A program made the position numbers and the translations under genes. Shown here in pieces: positions 36,201-47,077 of a stretch of 64,000 nucleotides of DNA. Position 1 is the first letter of the stretch. Each line of letters begins with the position of its first letter. Below the pieces are notes generated by a model that worked only from the letters and a program-made list of their open reading frames with translations, was not told where the DNA came from and ran no database searches. The stretch is from assembly GCA_004352715.1 (NCBI GenBank), contig SCFE01000120.1:431239-495238 (forward strand), written 5' to 3'. Source of the stretch: Hofstenia miamia (taxonomy: Eukaryota > Xenacoelomorpha > Acoela).

Positions 36201-38299
36201 GATACTTATAAAATTGAATTAAATTCAATATTCAGTTTACAAATAATGTAGAAACGAAAAACACATTTAATTTTTTGAATGTACAAATAAATTTGAAACT
36301 GCAAAATATAGAAAACCAATAGGGTCGTTAGGGGCGTGAAAGAATTGTGCCTTATTGAATTTTTCAATATTAACCGCGCTTTGAAAGCGCTCATTTCATT
36401 CACTTGTTTGAATATTAAACAACCTAGCTTTGATAATGATAATATAAAGATTTCATTGATAAGAAAACAAACCTATTATATCTTAATTAAAATATGCAAA
36501 TAATTATATTTTAGCTTAAGGGGGTGCCACACGGTTAGTCTTTTGACTATCGTCAAATTTGCGGTTTTGCATTCTTTTGTCTATAGTCAAATTATTTGAT
36601 TCTACAGTGTAGTCAAATATTTTGACTAATAGTCAAAAGAAGCTTCTGCTTAAATTGCATTGCATTACCTGTACAAAAATTACTAATTGCAGTCGCTATA
36701 ATTACACTTTCAAATGTTCAACATAGGATACTAGACCTGCAAAAATCTTGAATGAGATCATTATTTTCCCTAACTTAAACAGTGATGATGTACTTGATAA
36801 TATATCAAATTAATACAAATCAATGCATTCCATTTTAAGTGCATTATCTATTTATGTATTTCCTAAAGCTCAACATTGCATATTATTTAATAAATGTTCA
36901 TAAAATCTGGTTTTCTGTTTTACACTATGAATACACTGCTGTAGGTGTTCTATGGGAACCATGTCAAGTAATTACGAATAAATCATATGCATTCATCACT
37001 CAAGTACACTTTAAAGTGCCTCATCAACTCCAGCCTCTTCGATGTTGATAAATATATGAATATCATATACAAATAGATTATAAATTATTCCTTTAAGTTA
37101 TTCATATAAATCAGTTAATGAGATTTAAGAATAAAATTTCATGTTGCATTGTACATGTACATGTATTGTGCATGTGCATCCTTTTAATATTTGCACTATA
37201 GCTGATCCTTGCTGATGAGTATTATCTTTTACATTAATAATTGAAATTATTTACAATGGGCCTCTGACTAAAATCATGACAGCTATTATAATGCAACACT
37301 GCATCTCTGCGTTTCCGAAATCAATTATTTAAAGTTGGTCTTTTTGAAACAAACCCAACGATGATCATTTATCTCATCGAGACATCAGGTGCAGAATATT
37401 TTTGATATCTGATCACGTCATGTCGTTTACATCTGTAGCCGTGCCTCACATTACATAACATATCGTTAAATATTCTAGATGAAATACTTATACCAAATGT
37501 CGGTTTCTGAGTTTTGCATTTGTTACAGAGTTGAAGCTGGATTATTCAAAGTAATTTTCTCCAAGACATCTCTTACATTTATCAGTCAGATTATTTTTGT
37601 AGAAGTTTTCTGCTTGATATCTAGCGATTTATTTTGTAAGAGTAAGAAATTCTCTTGATGAATATTTTTTTGTTAGTGCAAATCATGCTGTTATCCTGCC
37701 AGTGGCAATGAGTTTTTTTGCAGGGCATACTGAATATTTCTGTAATTTTGAACACAAATTTTTATTGCAAATATTTTAGAGTTATTTGCAAGTAATGGAA
37801 TCTTGAATGCAAGGAGAAGTACATTTTAAGGTTGAATACAAGATTACCATCTGTTACCCCAGGATCTACAAATTTTAAATATCATTGATTAAGAAGGTTT
37901 ATTTCAAAATTTAACTTTATTAATAAGTATACCTGAAAAATATTACAAATATGCAGGGAAATCAGTTTATTGAAAAACATGAAACGAAATGTTTGGCATG
38001 AAGATATTTTTTTACACTTACTCAGTGGAAACACCATTAATATCTAAAAACATGATTTCCAAATGGGTACATAAATGTACACTTTAAGCCTGTTGTGCTA
38101 AGAATTTTGTGTTTTGCATCTGATCGTCTCTTTGCAAAATTTGATTTATACAATCAAGTCCCTTTGCATGGCACAGGTGTACTCATATCAAAAATTCTCT
38201 TTTTTCAATTAATAACTAATTTTTGAGTTTTTCCTAGCAATTAAAGAGCCTCTCTGATGTAAGAAAACAAAACAAAGAAATTTAAGACAGCATTCATTA
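36201..38299. other. Intergenic AT-rich stretch
   Basis: At 36,519-36,650 a segment starting GGGGGTGCCACACGG is followed by several inverted GACTAT/AGTCAAA motifs. It looks like a truncated MITE, but I cannot find its other end. I see no genes. Confidence 0.4.
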
Positions 38300-39314
38300 T
38301 ACAGGGTACCCAGTAAAAAGGGGAATTTCCAATAATTAAATTTCCAAATTAAGAATTTCTAATTGCTATGTTTTGATTAATTACAAGAATTGCTAAGATT
38401 AAGATAAAAGTAACGGATTAATGAACTCTAATTGCCCTACTACGCGAATAGTTCATAAATTAGTTTTGTCTTTGCTTAACCGCATAGATATAATGTCTAA
38501 TTAAGTGATTTTCAGAGAGGTGTAAGTGTGTAATTTAAACAGGCACATCCAACATGGCTCTTGGCAAATGTACGGAAATTTTTTTCATACACACACACAT
38601 TCGTACACAGCATCAATACAATAAGAACATGCAAATATATTTCGACTTACAAAGTCATCGTCAATTTCTTTACAAATTATTCGCTCTAAATTTACTAGAT
38701 TTTACAATACTAATTATAACTTTCTGAATTTTAAATAGTGGTAAATTTAATTTATAAATATAGTCTTATTTGGTGTTCAAACTTGGTTGCAAGGACTTTA
38801 TAAAAGTGCTCTGAATTATTTTTAAATTGCTTGATTTTGATCTCTGGTGTAATATATTTGTTTCAAATTTTAGTCTGCATTTAACTAGATGATTAGATAT
38901 ACTAGAACCGGTCTCATGTTCCTTAATTCTTCTTGATAGTTGTCTATTATAAAAAAACCAATATAATCTTCACCAATATGCAGTTTATTTGGTAAATTAT
39001 ATGCGATTTATGCGTTTCTTCGGTTGTTGATTCTAATTTGAATTTAGCTTTTAGTTTCTCATTGCTATATATAAATCTAACTTTTTTTTAATTATTGATA
39101 TTTTCCTTAGTTCTTTGATCATGTTTTCCTCTATATTATTTTGTTCTTAATTAATATATATCTACATGTTCTTATTAAGTTCTTAAATTAGCACATTTTG
39201 AACATTTGTGACATTATAATCATAATAAGGAAGTAAATAAATTGTTTATTTTTGTGATAAATAAATAATTCAATTATCAACCGAAATTCTACGTTTTTTA
39301 CTGGGCAGTCTGTA
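38300..39314. mobile_element. Possible TA-target DNA transposon with approximate TIRs
   Basis: The left end TACAGGGTACCCAGTAAAAA and the right end (reverse complement TACAGACTGCCCAGTAAAAA) match at about 17 of 20 positions, and both start with TA. The interior holds a Penelope relic and no transposase. It may therefore be a nested or chance arrangement. Confidence 0.4.
38874..39010 (-). pseudogene. Penelope-like GIY-YIG endonuclease relic
   Basis: On the minus strand, with one frame change, it reads IIYQINC, then GEDYIGFF, then NRQLSRRIKEHETGSSISNH. These are the spaced motifs of the GIY-YIG endonuclease of Penelope-like retroelements (xxYxIxC, xxYIGxTxR, RxxEH). The preceding sequence is too decayed to show the RT domain. 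Confidence 0.65.
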
Positions 39315-39389
39315 GAAGCATTTTACGTAACCTAATTGTATTCTATAACACAATCCAAAATGAGTTAAACTTCCATATATTCTGATTGC

Positions 39390-39760
39390 TTCGTGTAGTT
39401 TGCAAAGTTGATGGTAGTGCAAAACCATTCATTAATTTAGAATAATATCTGCAAAACGTCTGCCAATTCTAAATAGCAAACTGCTACTCATTTTACAATA
39501 CAATGCTTTGTGTAATTTTGTGACATTTCCTAAGAGAATTTTCGCAGAAATTTTTAGATAAAACAGTTATAAAAAGTATAACTGTTCACACTTGCAACTC
39601 TATCGACTACGAGCTAAATCATTTTTCTTTCTTGCACCAACAGTCTGTAAAAAGGCGTGGACAAGTCAGTATAAAGGCGTGTACTTTCTATAACACACAT
39701 TTCTGCTGCTAATTTTTTCCATAAGCTTTGCTACTGGCAACATCCTGGATACTCTAAAAT
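39390..39760. repeat. Partial third copy of the inverted block
   Basis: This aligns by eye with 47,500-47,880 in the same orientation, and with 23,330-23,720 inverted, but is clearly more diverged. It shares TCTGCAAAACGTCTGCCAAT and several other landmarks. It carries no transporter. Confidence 0.7.
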
Positions 39761-41629
39761 ATACGAATATTTCTACAAATTCGAAATGTTTATATACAAA
39801 TTTAATGAAAAAATGATGATGATTGTGGAGACAGAAGTTACACACATATAACTTTCCTAAAATTAATTAACAAATATTTTTTGTTTTCAACACAATTAAA
39901 CTTCACAATTCAGTCACAAGCATTTTGATCTTATAAATGAGGAGTTGAAATAATAGAAATTCACATGCTTATGCAATTCAACAGAATATTTGGTAATGAA
40001 AACAACAAACGTTTGTGGAAATCATGCATGGGAATGATTACTTGTATTTGAAATTATCGATATCAAATTCAGGCAAAGTTCAAAAATTACATCTATATTT
40101 TGCAATTGAGACACATTTCTTATATAAATAAGGCTCAGCTCCTCTCCAAAAAAACAACATTTTACAGGTTTCTATTGAAAGTGAAAAGTTAAATTATTCT
40201 GTAAGAAGGATTAACAAAAATATTGCAATAATCAACAATTACCTCAATAAGTTACAATTTTACGTGTAGCTGTAGCTTATAGAATAAACGCATCACTGTC
40301 TGCCTTCGAAGTTCTTTAAGCATTTATAAAAATTAGCTTCAAAGTGCTGAGTAATGGGATGTGTATGTAATATTTAACTCAAGCTTTTGGTAGTGAATCC
40401 AAAAAATGTATTAAACAGAATCAATAGGGTCTTATATTAAAAAAACAAATCATAAAATTAACAATATGATGAAAACTTTACACAAGACATTCGCTTTTTC
40501 ACCTTGATTTACTGTATTCGAAAATTCTATGGGATCTTAACAATTATCTACTAACATGCTGACCTTTTCAGCATTAGGTCATAGATTCGATTCTTAGAAA
40601 AATTCTGCAGACACTGCAAAACATCCTTTGCACCATGTGTTAACCATGAGGAACAAATACCCTGGTTGCAGCAATATTGTCAGGAAAGAAAAACATTGTT
40701 CTGGATATCCATATAGAGTACTGAGATCTAATGTTTGGTAAAATTTTAGTCCTTGAGTATCGATGGGTTTCTATATCAATTTAGGTTTATTTTATCTTAT
40801 CTTAATATATATGGAACTTGAAATATATATGTAAATTTTGGTAATCAATAGATTTCATTATTAATACGATATCGAAGCCAGAAGTGAATACATGATTTTG
40901 ACAGGTATGAACTTCAAGTGTTTTAGATTTAGTAATACAAATACAAAGTTAATGGAATTCCCCATTTTCAAGTTTACACTATTAAAATATATTAAGAAAC
41001 ACCGGTATAACACTGAGTTTGTAAAAAATAGTAGAATATTTCTTTGTTTGTTCACTTTTCAAGAAAATTCAATCTTAGAACTTACATATTTATTATACAC
41101 AATTTTTTCTTTGGTATTATGTTTATTCACATATTTTTTTATTCCAACTTACAATTTATTTTATTTGAATTGCTAAATATCTTGTTTTTTCTCAAAGAAG
41201 TATTAAAATTTTTAAGAACTGATTTGCTTTAAATGACCTAATAATTGTTTTAACTTTTTTTATTTTACCTTGATATGCCATTTGAAAACATCTTAATAAT
41301 GCTAAATATTATGATGAAAGTAATTATTGGCCTGCAAATATCTATACATTTTTATACCAATATGAACAAAATAAACTTTTACGTACGAAAACTTTCTTAA
41401 AAGCAAACCTTAATTCAAACAATTTTTTCCCCTCTCTGGACATTACAAACAAGATTTCGATTTTTAAGTTGCAATGAAATCCAAGATTAAGGCAACAGGT
41501 GTAACAAATATGCAATAAATAATGGTTTATGTCATAGATTAGATTACTCAAAATAGAGAAATGTAAGCCCAGGCAACTACAGCAATTAAGAACTAATGAA
41601 AAATAAAATCATTGAAATATAAAATTAAA
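39761..41629. other. Intergenic AT-rich stretch
   Basis: I see no supported gene, repeat or element here. Short open frames near 40,861-41,232 have low-complexity Phe/Leu/Ile content and look like chance. Confidence 0.45.
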
Positions 41630-42155
41630 TTTAGTGTTTTAAGAAGATAATTTATGTGTATTATTACTGGGAATTTTAATAAGACCTTGATCATAAATTA
41701 AGGACCATGCCATGTGATGCTCGCTAATAACTTTGTTATAATAATTCACGGAAGTTGAAAATAACTACCTGTTAACATTTGAAAGCAACTGAAAACATAA
41801 TCAAACATTTCATAAATTCGGGTTGTGAAACTGAAGAAATGTTATCTGTTATTTTCTCGACTAATTTATTCAATTGCTCATTATGATGTTTTTTGAGGAA
41901 AAGAAGCAACGTATGCTTTTTCAAATTACACATGCATCTAATAGTTACCTCAAATGGATTATTCAAGCTTATAAAATTTCAGGTTGTATTGGCACACACT
42001 CAAATTTGCTCTCGCATTAGCATGACTATCGATTAAGAATCATTTAAATTTTTGGCAATTTATATTCAACAAACATCTGAGCAAGCATGTTCAAAATTAT
42101 TAAAGTGTCAATCGTGTAAATAGGAGAATGCATTACGCAATAATTTTACAACATT

Positions 42156-43697
42156 GTGCATTCAATGGCGGGCGATAAGTTAGAATGGCGCGTGCTCTTC
42201 ACTCACCGAATGCTGCTTACAACACTGAGCGGTGTAGGGTTATTTGCAGTCTATGCCATGAGAGTCAATTTAAGCGTTGCCATACTAGTAATGGCAAATG
42301 CCAGCAAATCTGACGATTTCCAGAACAACTCAAACATAAGCATCGATTGCTTTCGAAGCAAACCTGAAGGTAATTTAACAAAAATATATGAATTCAACTG
42401 GAATGATAAGATGGTGTCCAACGTTCTGGCCTCATTTTTTTACGGCTATGTGATTACACAAATTCCAGCTGGTTGGTTTGCAGACAAATATGGTGGCAGT
42501 TTTGTTTTTGGGATCGGAATATTCCTCAGTTCTGTGTTTACAATAACCTGTCCACTTGCTGCAGACATGGGATATTATTACTTTTTAGTAAATCGAGTTT
42601 TAATTGGATTTTTTGAAGGTGGAACCTACCCTGCTCTGACNNNNNNNNNNNNNNNNNNNNNNNNNNNNNNNNNNNNNNNNNNNNNNNNNNNNNNNNNNNN
42701 NNNNNNNNNNNNNNNNNNNNNNNNNNNNNNNNNNNNNNNNNNNNNNNNNNNNNNNNNNNNNNNNNNNNNNNNNNNNNNNNNNNNNNNNNNNNNNNNNNNN
42801 NNNNNNNNNNNNNNNNNNNNNNNNNNNNNNNNNNNNNNNNNNNNNNNNNNNNNNNNNNNNNNNNNNNNNNNNNNNNNNNNNNNNNNNNNNNNNNNNNNNN
42901 NNNNNNNNNNNNNNNNNNNNNNNNNNNNNNNNNNNNNNNNNNNNNNNNNNNNNNNNNNNNNNNNNNNNNNNNNNNNNNNNNNNNNNNNNNNNNNNNNNNN
43001 NNNNNNNNNNNNNNNNNNNNNNNNNNNNNNNNNNNNNNNNNNNNNNNNNNNNNNNNNNNNNNNNNNNNNNNNNNNNNNNNNNNNNNNNNNNNNNNNNNNN
43101 NNNNNNNNNNNNNNNNNNNNNNNNNNNNNNNNNNNNNNNNNNNNNNNNNNNNNNNNNNNNNNNNNNNNNNNNNNNNNNNNNNNNNNNNNNNNNNNNNNNN
43201 NNNNNNNNNNNNNNNNNNNNNNNNNNNNNNNNNNNNNNNNNNNNNNNNNNNNNNNNNNNNNNNNNNNNNNNNNNNNNNNNNNNNNNNNNNNNNNNNNNNN
43301 NNNNNNNNNNNNNNNNNNNNNNNNNNNNNNNNNNNNNNNNNNNNNNNNNNNNNNNNNNNNNNNNNNNNNNNNNNNNNNNNNNNNNNNNNNNNNNNNNNNN
43401 NNNNNNNNNNNNNNNNNNNNNNNNNNNNNNNNNNNNNNNNNNNNNNNNNNNNNNNNNNNNNNNNNNNNNNNNNNNNNNNNNNNNNNNNNNNNNNNNNNNN
43501 CATATTTTACTAGTGAAAATGAATTTTCAATAGACAATTGGCAAAAGGTTTTCAACATGGCTGCGTTTTTCTATGCATCTTCTACAATTTGTTTCTTTGT
43601 TGCATTTCGTAATAAAGCCTTGCATTGGGCTGTTAATACGAGAGACTCATCTTTAATTGATCACTATGATTCCATAGAAACTCTTTCATCAACATAG
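42156..43697 (+). CDS. Sialin-like SLC17 transporter, copy 2 (internal gap)
   Basis: The visible N-terminal 161 codons and C-terminal 65 codons are in frame and closely match copy 1. They include RVNLSVAILVM, the glycosylation sequons, GYVITQIPAGWFADKYGG and NRVLIGFFEGGTYPAL, and the tail ends SIETLSST. Differences include MAGDKLEWRVLF at the start, SKSDDF in the first loop and DHYDS near the end. The middle (42,641-43,500) is Ns. As written the frame would be 513 codons, 23 more than copy 1, so the gap is probably about 69 bases too long. No intron is visible. Whether the hidden part is intact is unknown. Confidence 0.85.
   Translation: MHSMAGDKLEWRVLFTHRMLLTTLSGVGLFAVYAMRVNLSVAILVMANASKSDDFQNNSNISIDCFRSKPEGNLTKIYEFNWNDKMVSNVLASFFYGYVITQIPAGWFADKYGGSFVFGIGIFLSSVFTITCPLAADMGYYYFLVNRVLIGFFEGGTYPALXXXXXXXXXXXXXXXXXXXXXXXXXXXXXXXXXXXXXXXXXXXXXXXXXXXXXXXXXXXXXXXXXXXXXXXXXXXXXXXXXXXXXXXXXXXXXXXXXXXXXXXXXXXXXXXXXXXXXXXXXXXXXXXXXXXXXXXXXXXXXXXXXXXXXXXXXXXXXXXXXXXXXXXXXXXXXXXXXXXXXXXXXXXXXXXXXXXXXXXXXXXXXXXXXXXXXXXXXXXXXXXXXXXXXXXXXXXXXXXXXXXXXXXXXXXXXXXXXXXXXXXXXXXXXXXXXXXXXXXXXXXXXXXXYFTSENEFSIDNWQKVFNMAAFFYASSTICFFVAFRNKALHWAVNTRDSSLIDHYDSIETLSST
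42641..43500. other. Assembly gap inside transporter copy 2
   Basis: 860 Ns. The corresponding span in copy 1 is about 791 bases, so the gap size is an estimate. Confidence 0.9.
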
Positions 43698-43801
43698 ATT
43701 GACTTTAACTATATTGGATTTTCTAATTTTTAATGCATTTCGACTTCTTTTCGAATTTAGTATACCGAGTGAACCAAAAGTCCTTTCACCCACAATAGCC
43801 T

Positions 43802-43807
43802 AATAAA
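43802..43807 (+). promoter_or_regulatory. Polyadenylation signal of transporter copy 2
   Basis: AATAAA lies 105 nt after the stop codon, at the same offset as in copy 1. Confidence 0.6.
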
Positions 43808-44338
43808 ATGTACAATCCAACACCCATCCAATAGCCTGACATTTCTGTGCTAAATTATTATGCATCGTTTTCTTGATAAAGCACCTAAATTTTGAAATTT
43901 TTTTTGCAAAATTTCTAATTAAATATCGTAAATGCTAATGTAGAATCACTGGGATGAATCTAGACAGAACTTTGCCTGAGGACTTAGTGTCAAAGCAGAA
44001 GATCACTGAGGTGAACATATACTAGAGCAACAGTGATTCTAGCGAACAAGAGAACACGGTTAAACTATTTCTCCATTTACAGATGCTTGGGTGTCTTATA
44101 TGCAATGCATATTAACAATATTTACAAACACGAAAACAACTAGTCAACACTAAAAGCGCGTGGTCTGGCCGATAAATAACAACTACCGACTGATGTTACA
44201 CTAACAGTACGTGACACCATGTAGAGTGATTGGGGTTTTTCGAAATGGATGACGATTAGCTGTAATCTCAACCAATAATAAAACTTTTCACGGCGCATCC
44301 TTATGTAATTTTTTTTCCTTGCTCAACTGCAAGTCGAG

Positions 44339-44524
44339 ATGCTTGCCACCGAAGCTCGAACTGTAATCATGACAGTATACTTGCAATCGAAGACAGTAAG
44401 TGGTTCTATTCGAAATGCCAACCGCCATTTGAAAGAATTGTTGGAGCACATTTTGCCGAAGGAGGATATTGTGGAGAACAGTGATGACGACTATGACGCA
44501 ATGTCAGAATGGATCATTGTTTAA
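44339..44524 (+). other. Short open frame, inverted copy of 17,050-17,290
   Basis: The frame contains QSKTVSGSIRNANRHLKELL and an acidic end with MSEWIIV. Here it is open, whereas the left-arm copy is broken. It may be the C-terminus of an old transposase. I cannot assign a family. Confidence 0.35.
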
Positions 44525-44887
44525 TGCATTATAAAAAATTGTTAATACCTGTCAATGGAATTGTGCAACAAGTGTATGAGGGCTCAAATGACTTGTAATT
44601 GAATAGTCTATTAGGATATAATAACAGTCATGTATTTTTCACCCTACATGGTGTCGCGTAATGTATCAACAATTCCCTTTCATTCAGTATTCTATTCTAT
44701 ATGGAAAACCTTTCAGTTATTGGGTACTAACTCACACTGCTGACCCATTGAAATTTTTTATAGTTTGCGGATACAGATTGAATGCACATTGATGAATGTC
44801 AATCCATGTCCACCTTTGTAGATAACATATTTTGCCTAGCTACTGCTAATAAACTTTTTACATCTATTGCTAATTAGTTCTGTTATG

Positions 44888-45088
44888 TTAATGTGAGTGT
44901 TGAACTTTGCCATAAAATTCAATTGATAAGTACTTGAAGGTGTCTACAGTAGGCATATTAAATTTTTTAAGCTTAAAATCAAAGCAAAACATCGTTATTA
45001 CTTTTACTAGGTTGTAAATTAGTAAAACAGACACATTCATGTGTGCACTACGTTTCAATGAAGAAACTATATATAACAAATTTTTCAT
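44888..45088 (-). pseudogene. LINE reverse transcriptase fragments at a duplication junction
   Basis: The frame fuses two LINE pieces. KNLLYIVSSLKRSAHMNVSV comes from the LINE that continues on the plus strand side, and FDFKLKKFNMPTVDTFKYLS matches 16,560-16,722. The join near 45,010 removes the RT core present in the left arm. Confidence 0.55.
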
Positions 45089-45156
45089 TTAAAATATCTA
45101 GGGGTTATTTCGACAGCATTTAAATTTTCATAAACAATTGGATAACATAGTAAAAA

Positions 45157-45609
45157 ATGGCAGATTCAATTAAAGCAATAAGTAATTTTTCTCACCTAAG
45201 TATTAATGCAAAAATTCAGCTTATTCATGCCTTAGTCTTAAGTCATCTAAATTATGTTTGCATGTTATATGCAGGAATTGACACGAGATATTTCAGAAAA
45301 TTTGAAATACAATCAAACTGGGCAAGCAATATTAAATTTGGCCTGGTTTGAAGAAAAAAGCGCTCAACTTACGATGAATTAAAAGGAAGCTTTTCGAAGC
45401 CAATAATGACAATTTGTAAAACATCTTTATGTAAATTTTACAAAATTCTCAAAAAAAAATCGCTCCTTACAATTCAAAAAAATTCGTATAATTTTATCAC
45501 TCAACATTTTCATAGTAAACACACCTTAGTTATAAGGCATGAAAAATCAAACAAAAAAACAAAATGCAAACATTCCATCATGTCCATCTTGGGTACGCCA
45601 CTGCATTAA
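45157..45609 (+). pseudogene. LINE reverse transcriptase C-terminus, right-arm copy
   Basis: It reads INAKIQLIHALVLSHLNYVC, then DTRYFRKFEIQSNWASN, ending in a stop, followed by a second frame rich in Lys. It is the inverted copy of 14,091-14,546 and 24,972-25,427, with only a few differences. Confidence 0.7.
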
Positions 45610-45759
45610 ACGGTGAAATTTGTATTTGGGTGAATTATTGGGTCTATTTTAATTCCATTACGAGTACATGTATTTGGAATTTGGGAAATACATAATTAAG
45701 TGGCAGAGAATAATTTCAAACGTATCCAAACTTGACCCACATATATGTATACATGTGCA

Positions 45760-45815
45760 CCAAGGGCGGATACAGAGAGAGGGGGGAGGGGGCCCGGACC
45801 CCTCTAAAATATGAA
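45760..45815 (-). mobile_element. hAT-like terminus in the duplicated block
   Basis: CCAAGGGCGGATACAGAGAG followed by a long G-rich run resembles common animal hAT ends. The same motif occurs at about 13,890-13,945 and 24,770-24,825, and a related one at 23,767. Another hAT-like motif, CAGTGGCGTACCCAAG, lies about 170-200 bp away in each copy. No target duplication could be defined. Confidence 0.4.
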
Positions 45816-46402
45816 AAATTCATTAAAATTTCAAAAAAAAATTTATTAATACAGTCAAATGAAGTGAATAGGAACAGTTTTTTAAGTTTTCTTGAAAAAT
45901 ATGGTATTTGTAAAATGTATTTCATTGATCATTTCCACTTTAATGCGTCCTAAATATCGTGAAATTTCATTTCAATAAAGATTTTATTATTTAGTTTTTG
46001 TATTAAATATTCAAATTTCTTAAAATATAATTTATAGACATGTATATATTTACTTTTGGAAATTTATTAACTATTTAAGTTAAGATTCCTTTATTTTCTT
46101 TATGGCATTTTAATTTTAGATTAAAATTTTTAATTATTTTACTTTTAAGAATACTAATGAAATTAGATGAGCATAGCTACGGCTACCCCGTGGCACATAG
46201 GCTAATAGTAATAAGTTTATACCCAAAAGAAAAATGTAAAATATTAAGCATAGCATGATTAAGAGTCAAAGCAAATTTATTGCAGTAAATAAATTTAACA
46301 GTATAAAAAAACTACAAACTACAAATACATATATGTATTTAAAAAAAAATAATAAAATATATATATAGTATTAGAATTTATTGTTTCTAGTGTGTGGTGA
46401 GC

Positions 46403-47077
46403 TCAGTGTAAAAAACCTGTAAATGTGTTTAGCATGTTTGTGTCTCCGATTGTATTTTGTCGATGTAAAAGTATGATTTTTAATTTTTTTCTAAATTTTT
46501 TGTAATTTTTTTCTATCCTTATCTCATTTTCTAAATCATTCCAAATATTAGAGGCTGCTCGGTGAAAACTAGGATAGGAAATACTGCTACAAATAAACTT
46601 ATGTGATCGAGGATTTACCTTTAAGTAATTATCAAGAGAAGAAATTGATTGTCGGCCATATTTATACTTAAATAAAATTGAAGCTGCATGGAATTGTACT
46701 TGATATAGCGAGGATAATATATTATACTTTCGTCTGTATTCACTAACATGGTCATGCTTACGTGCAAAATATAATGTTTTTAATGCCCAATTAAAAGTTT
46801 TTGATAATAAATAGCGGCTTTTTGAATTAAAATTTATAAATAAAAATGAACAATAATGTAATTGCGATAAACAAAAGGCATGTAATAATTGAACGTGATA
46901 ATAATTAAATAAAATTTTCTCCTTGTATTTAAATTCAACACCATGCACCAAAACAAATTTGTGTGTCAAATCAAAACTCAGCACATTTTCTTTAGTTTTA
47001 GAATTCATTGATTTTAGAAAGAGCTTTACATTTTTGAATTGGTTGATTTTCTTGAATTTTATCAACATATTTACCAA
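46403..47077 (-). pseudogene. LINE reverse transcriptase C-terminal region, open frame
   Basis: The 224-codon frame contains YHVQLLHAFCLSQLHYCSFL (thumb motif), NWALKTLYFARKHDH, and near the end YPSFHRAASNIWNDLENEIR (the F-x-x-A-x-x-x-W-N-x-L motif of LINE C-termini). Its ending is shared with 13,240-13,330 in the left arm. The upstream RT is missing. Confidence 0.75.

Larger units (their letters stand above)
41630..46450. repeat. Right arm of the large inverted segmental duplication
   Basis: This arm mirrors 13,240-21,745 with the transporter at its core. It is more compact than the left arm: it lacks the RT core between 14,662 and 16,550. At 45,010 it joins spacer directly to the LINE C-terminus. 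Confidence 0.85.

Noticed and set aside
40861-41232. Overlapping Phe/Leu-rich frames as small membrane proteins
   Set aside because: The composition is what AT-rich noncoding DNA gives in any frame, and both strands show it.
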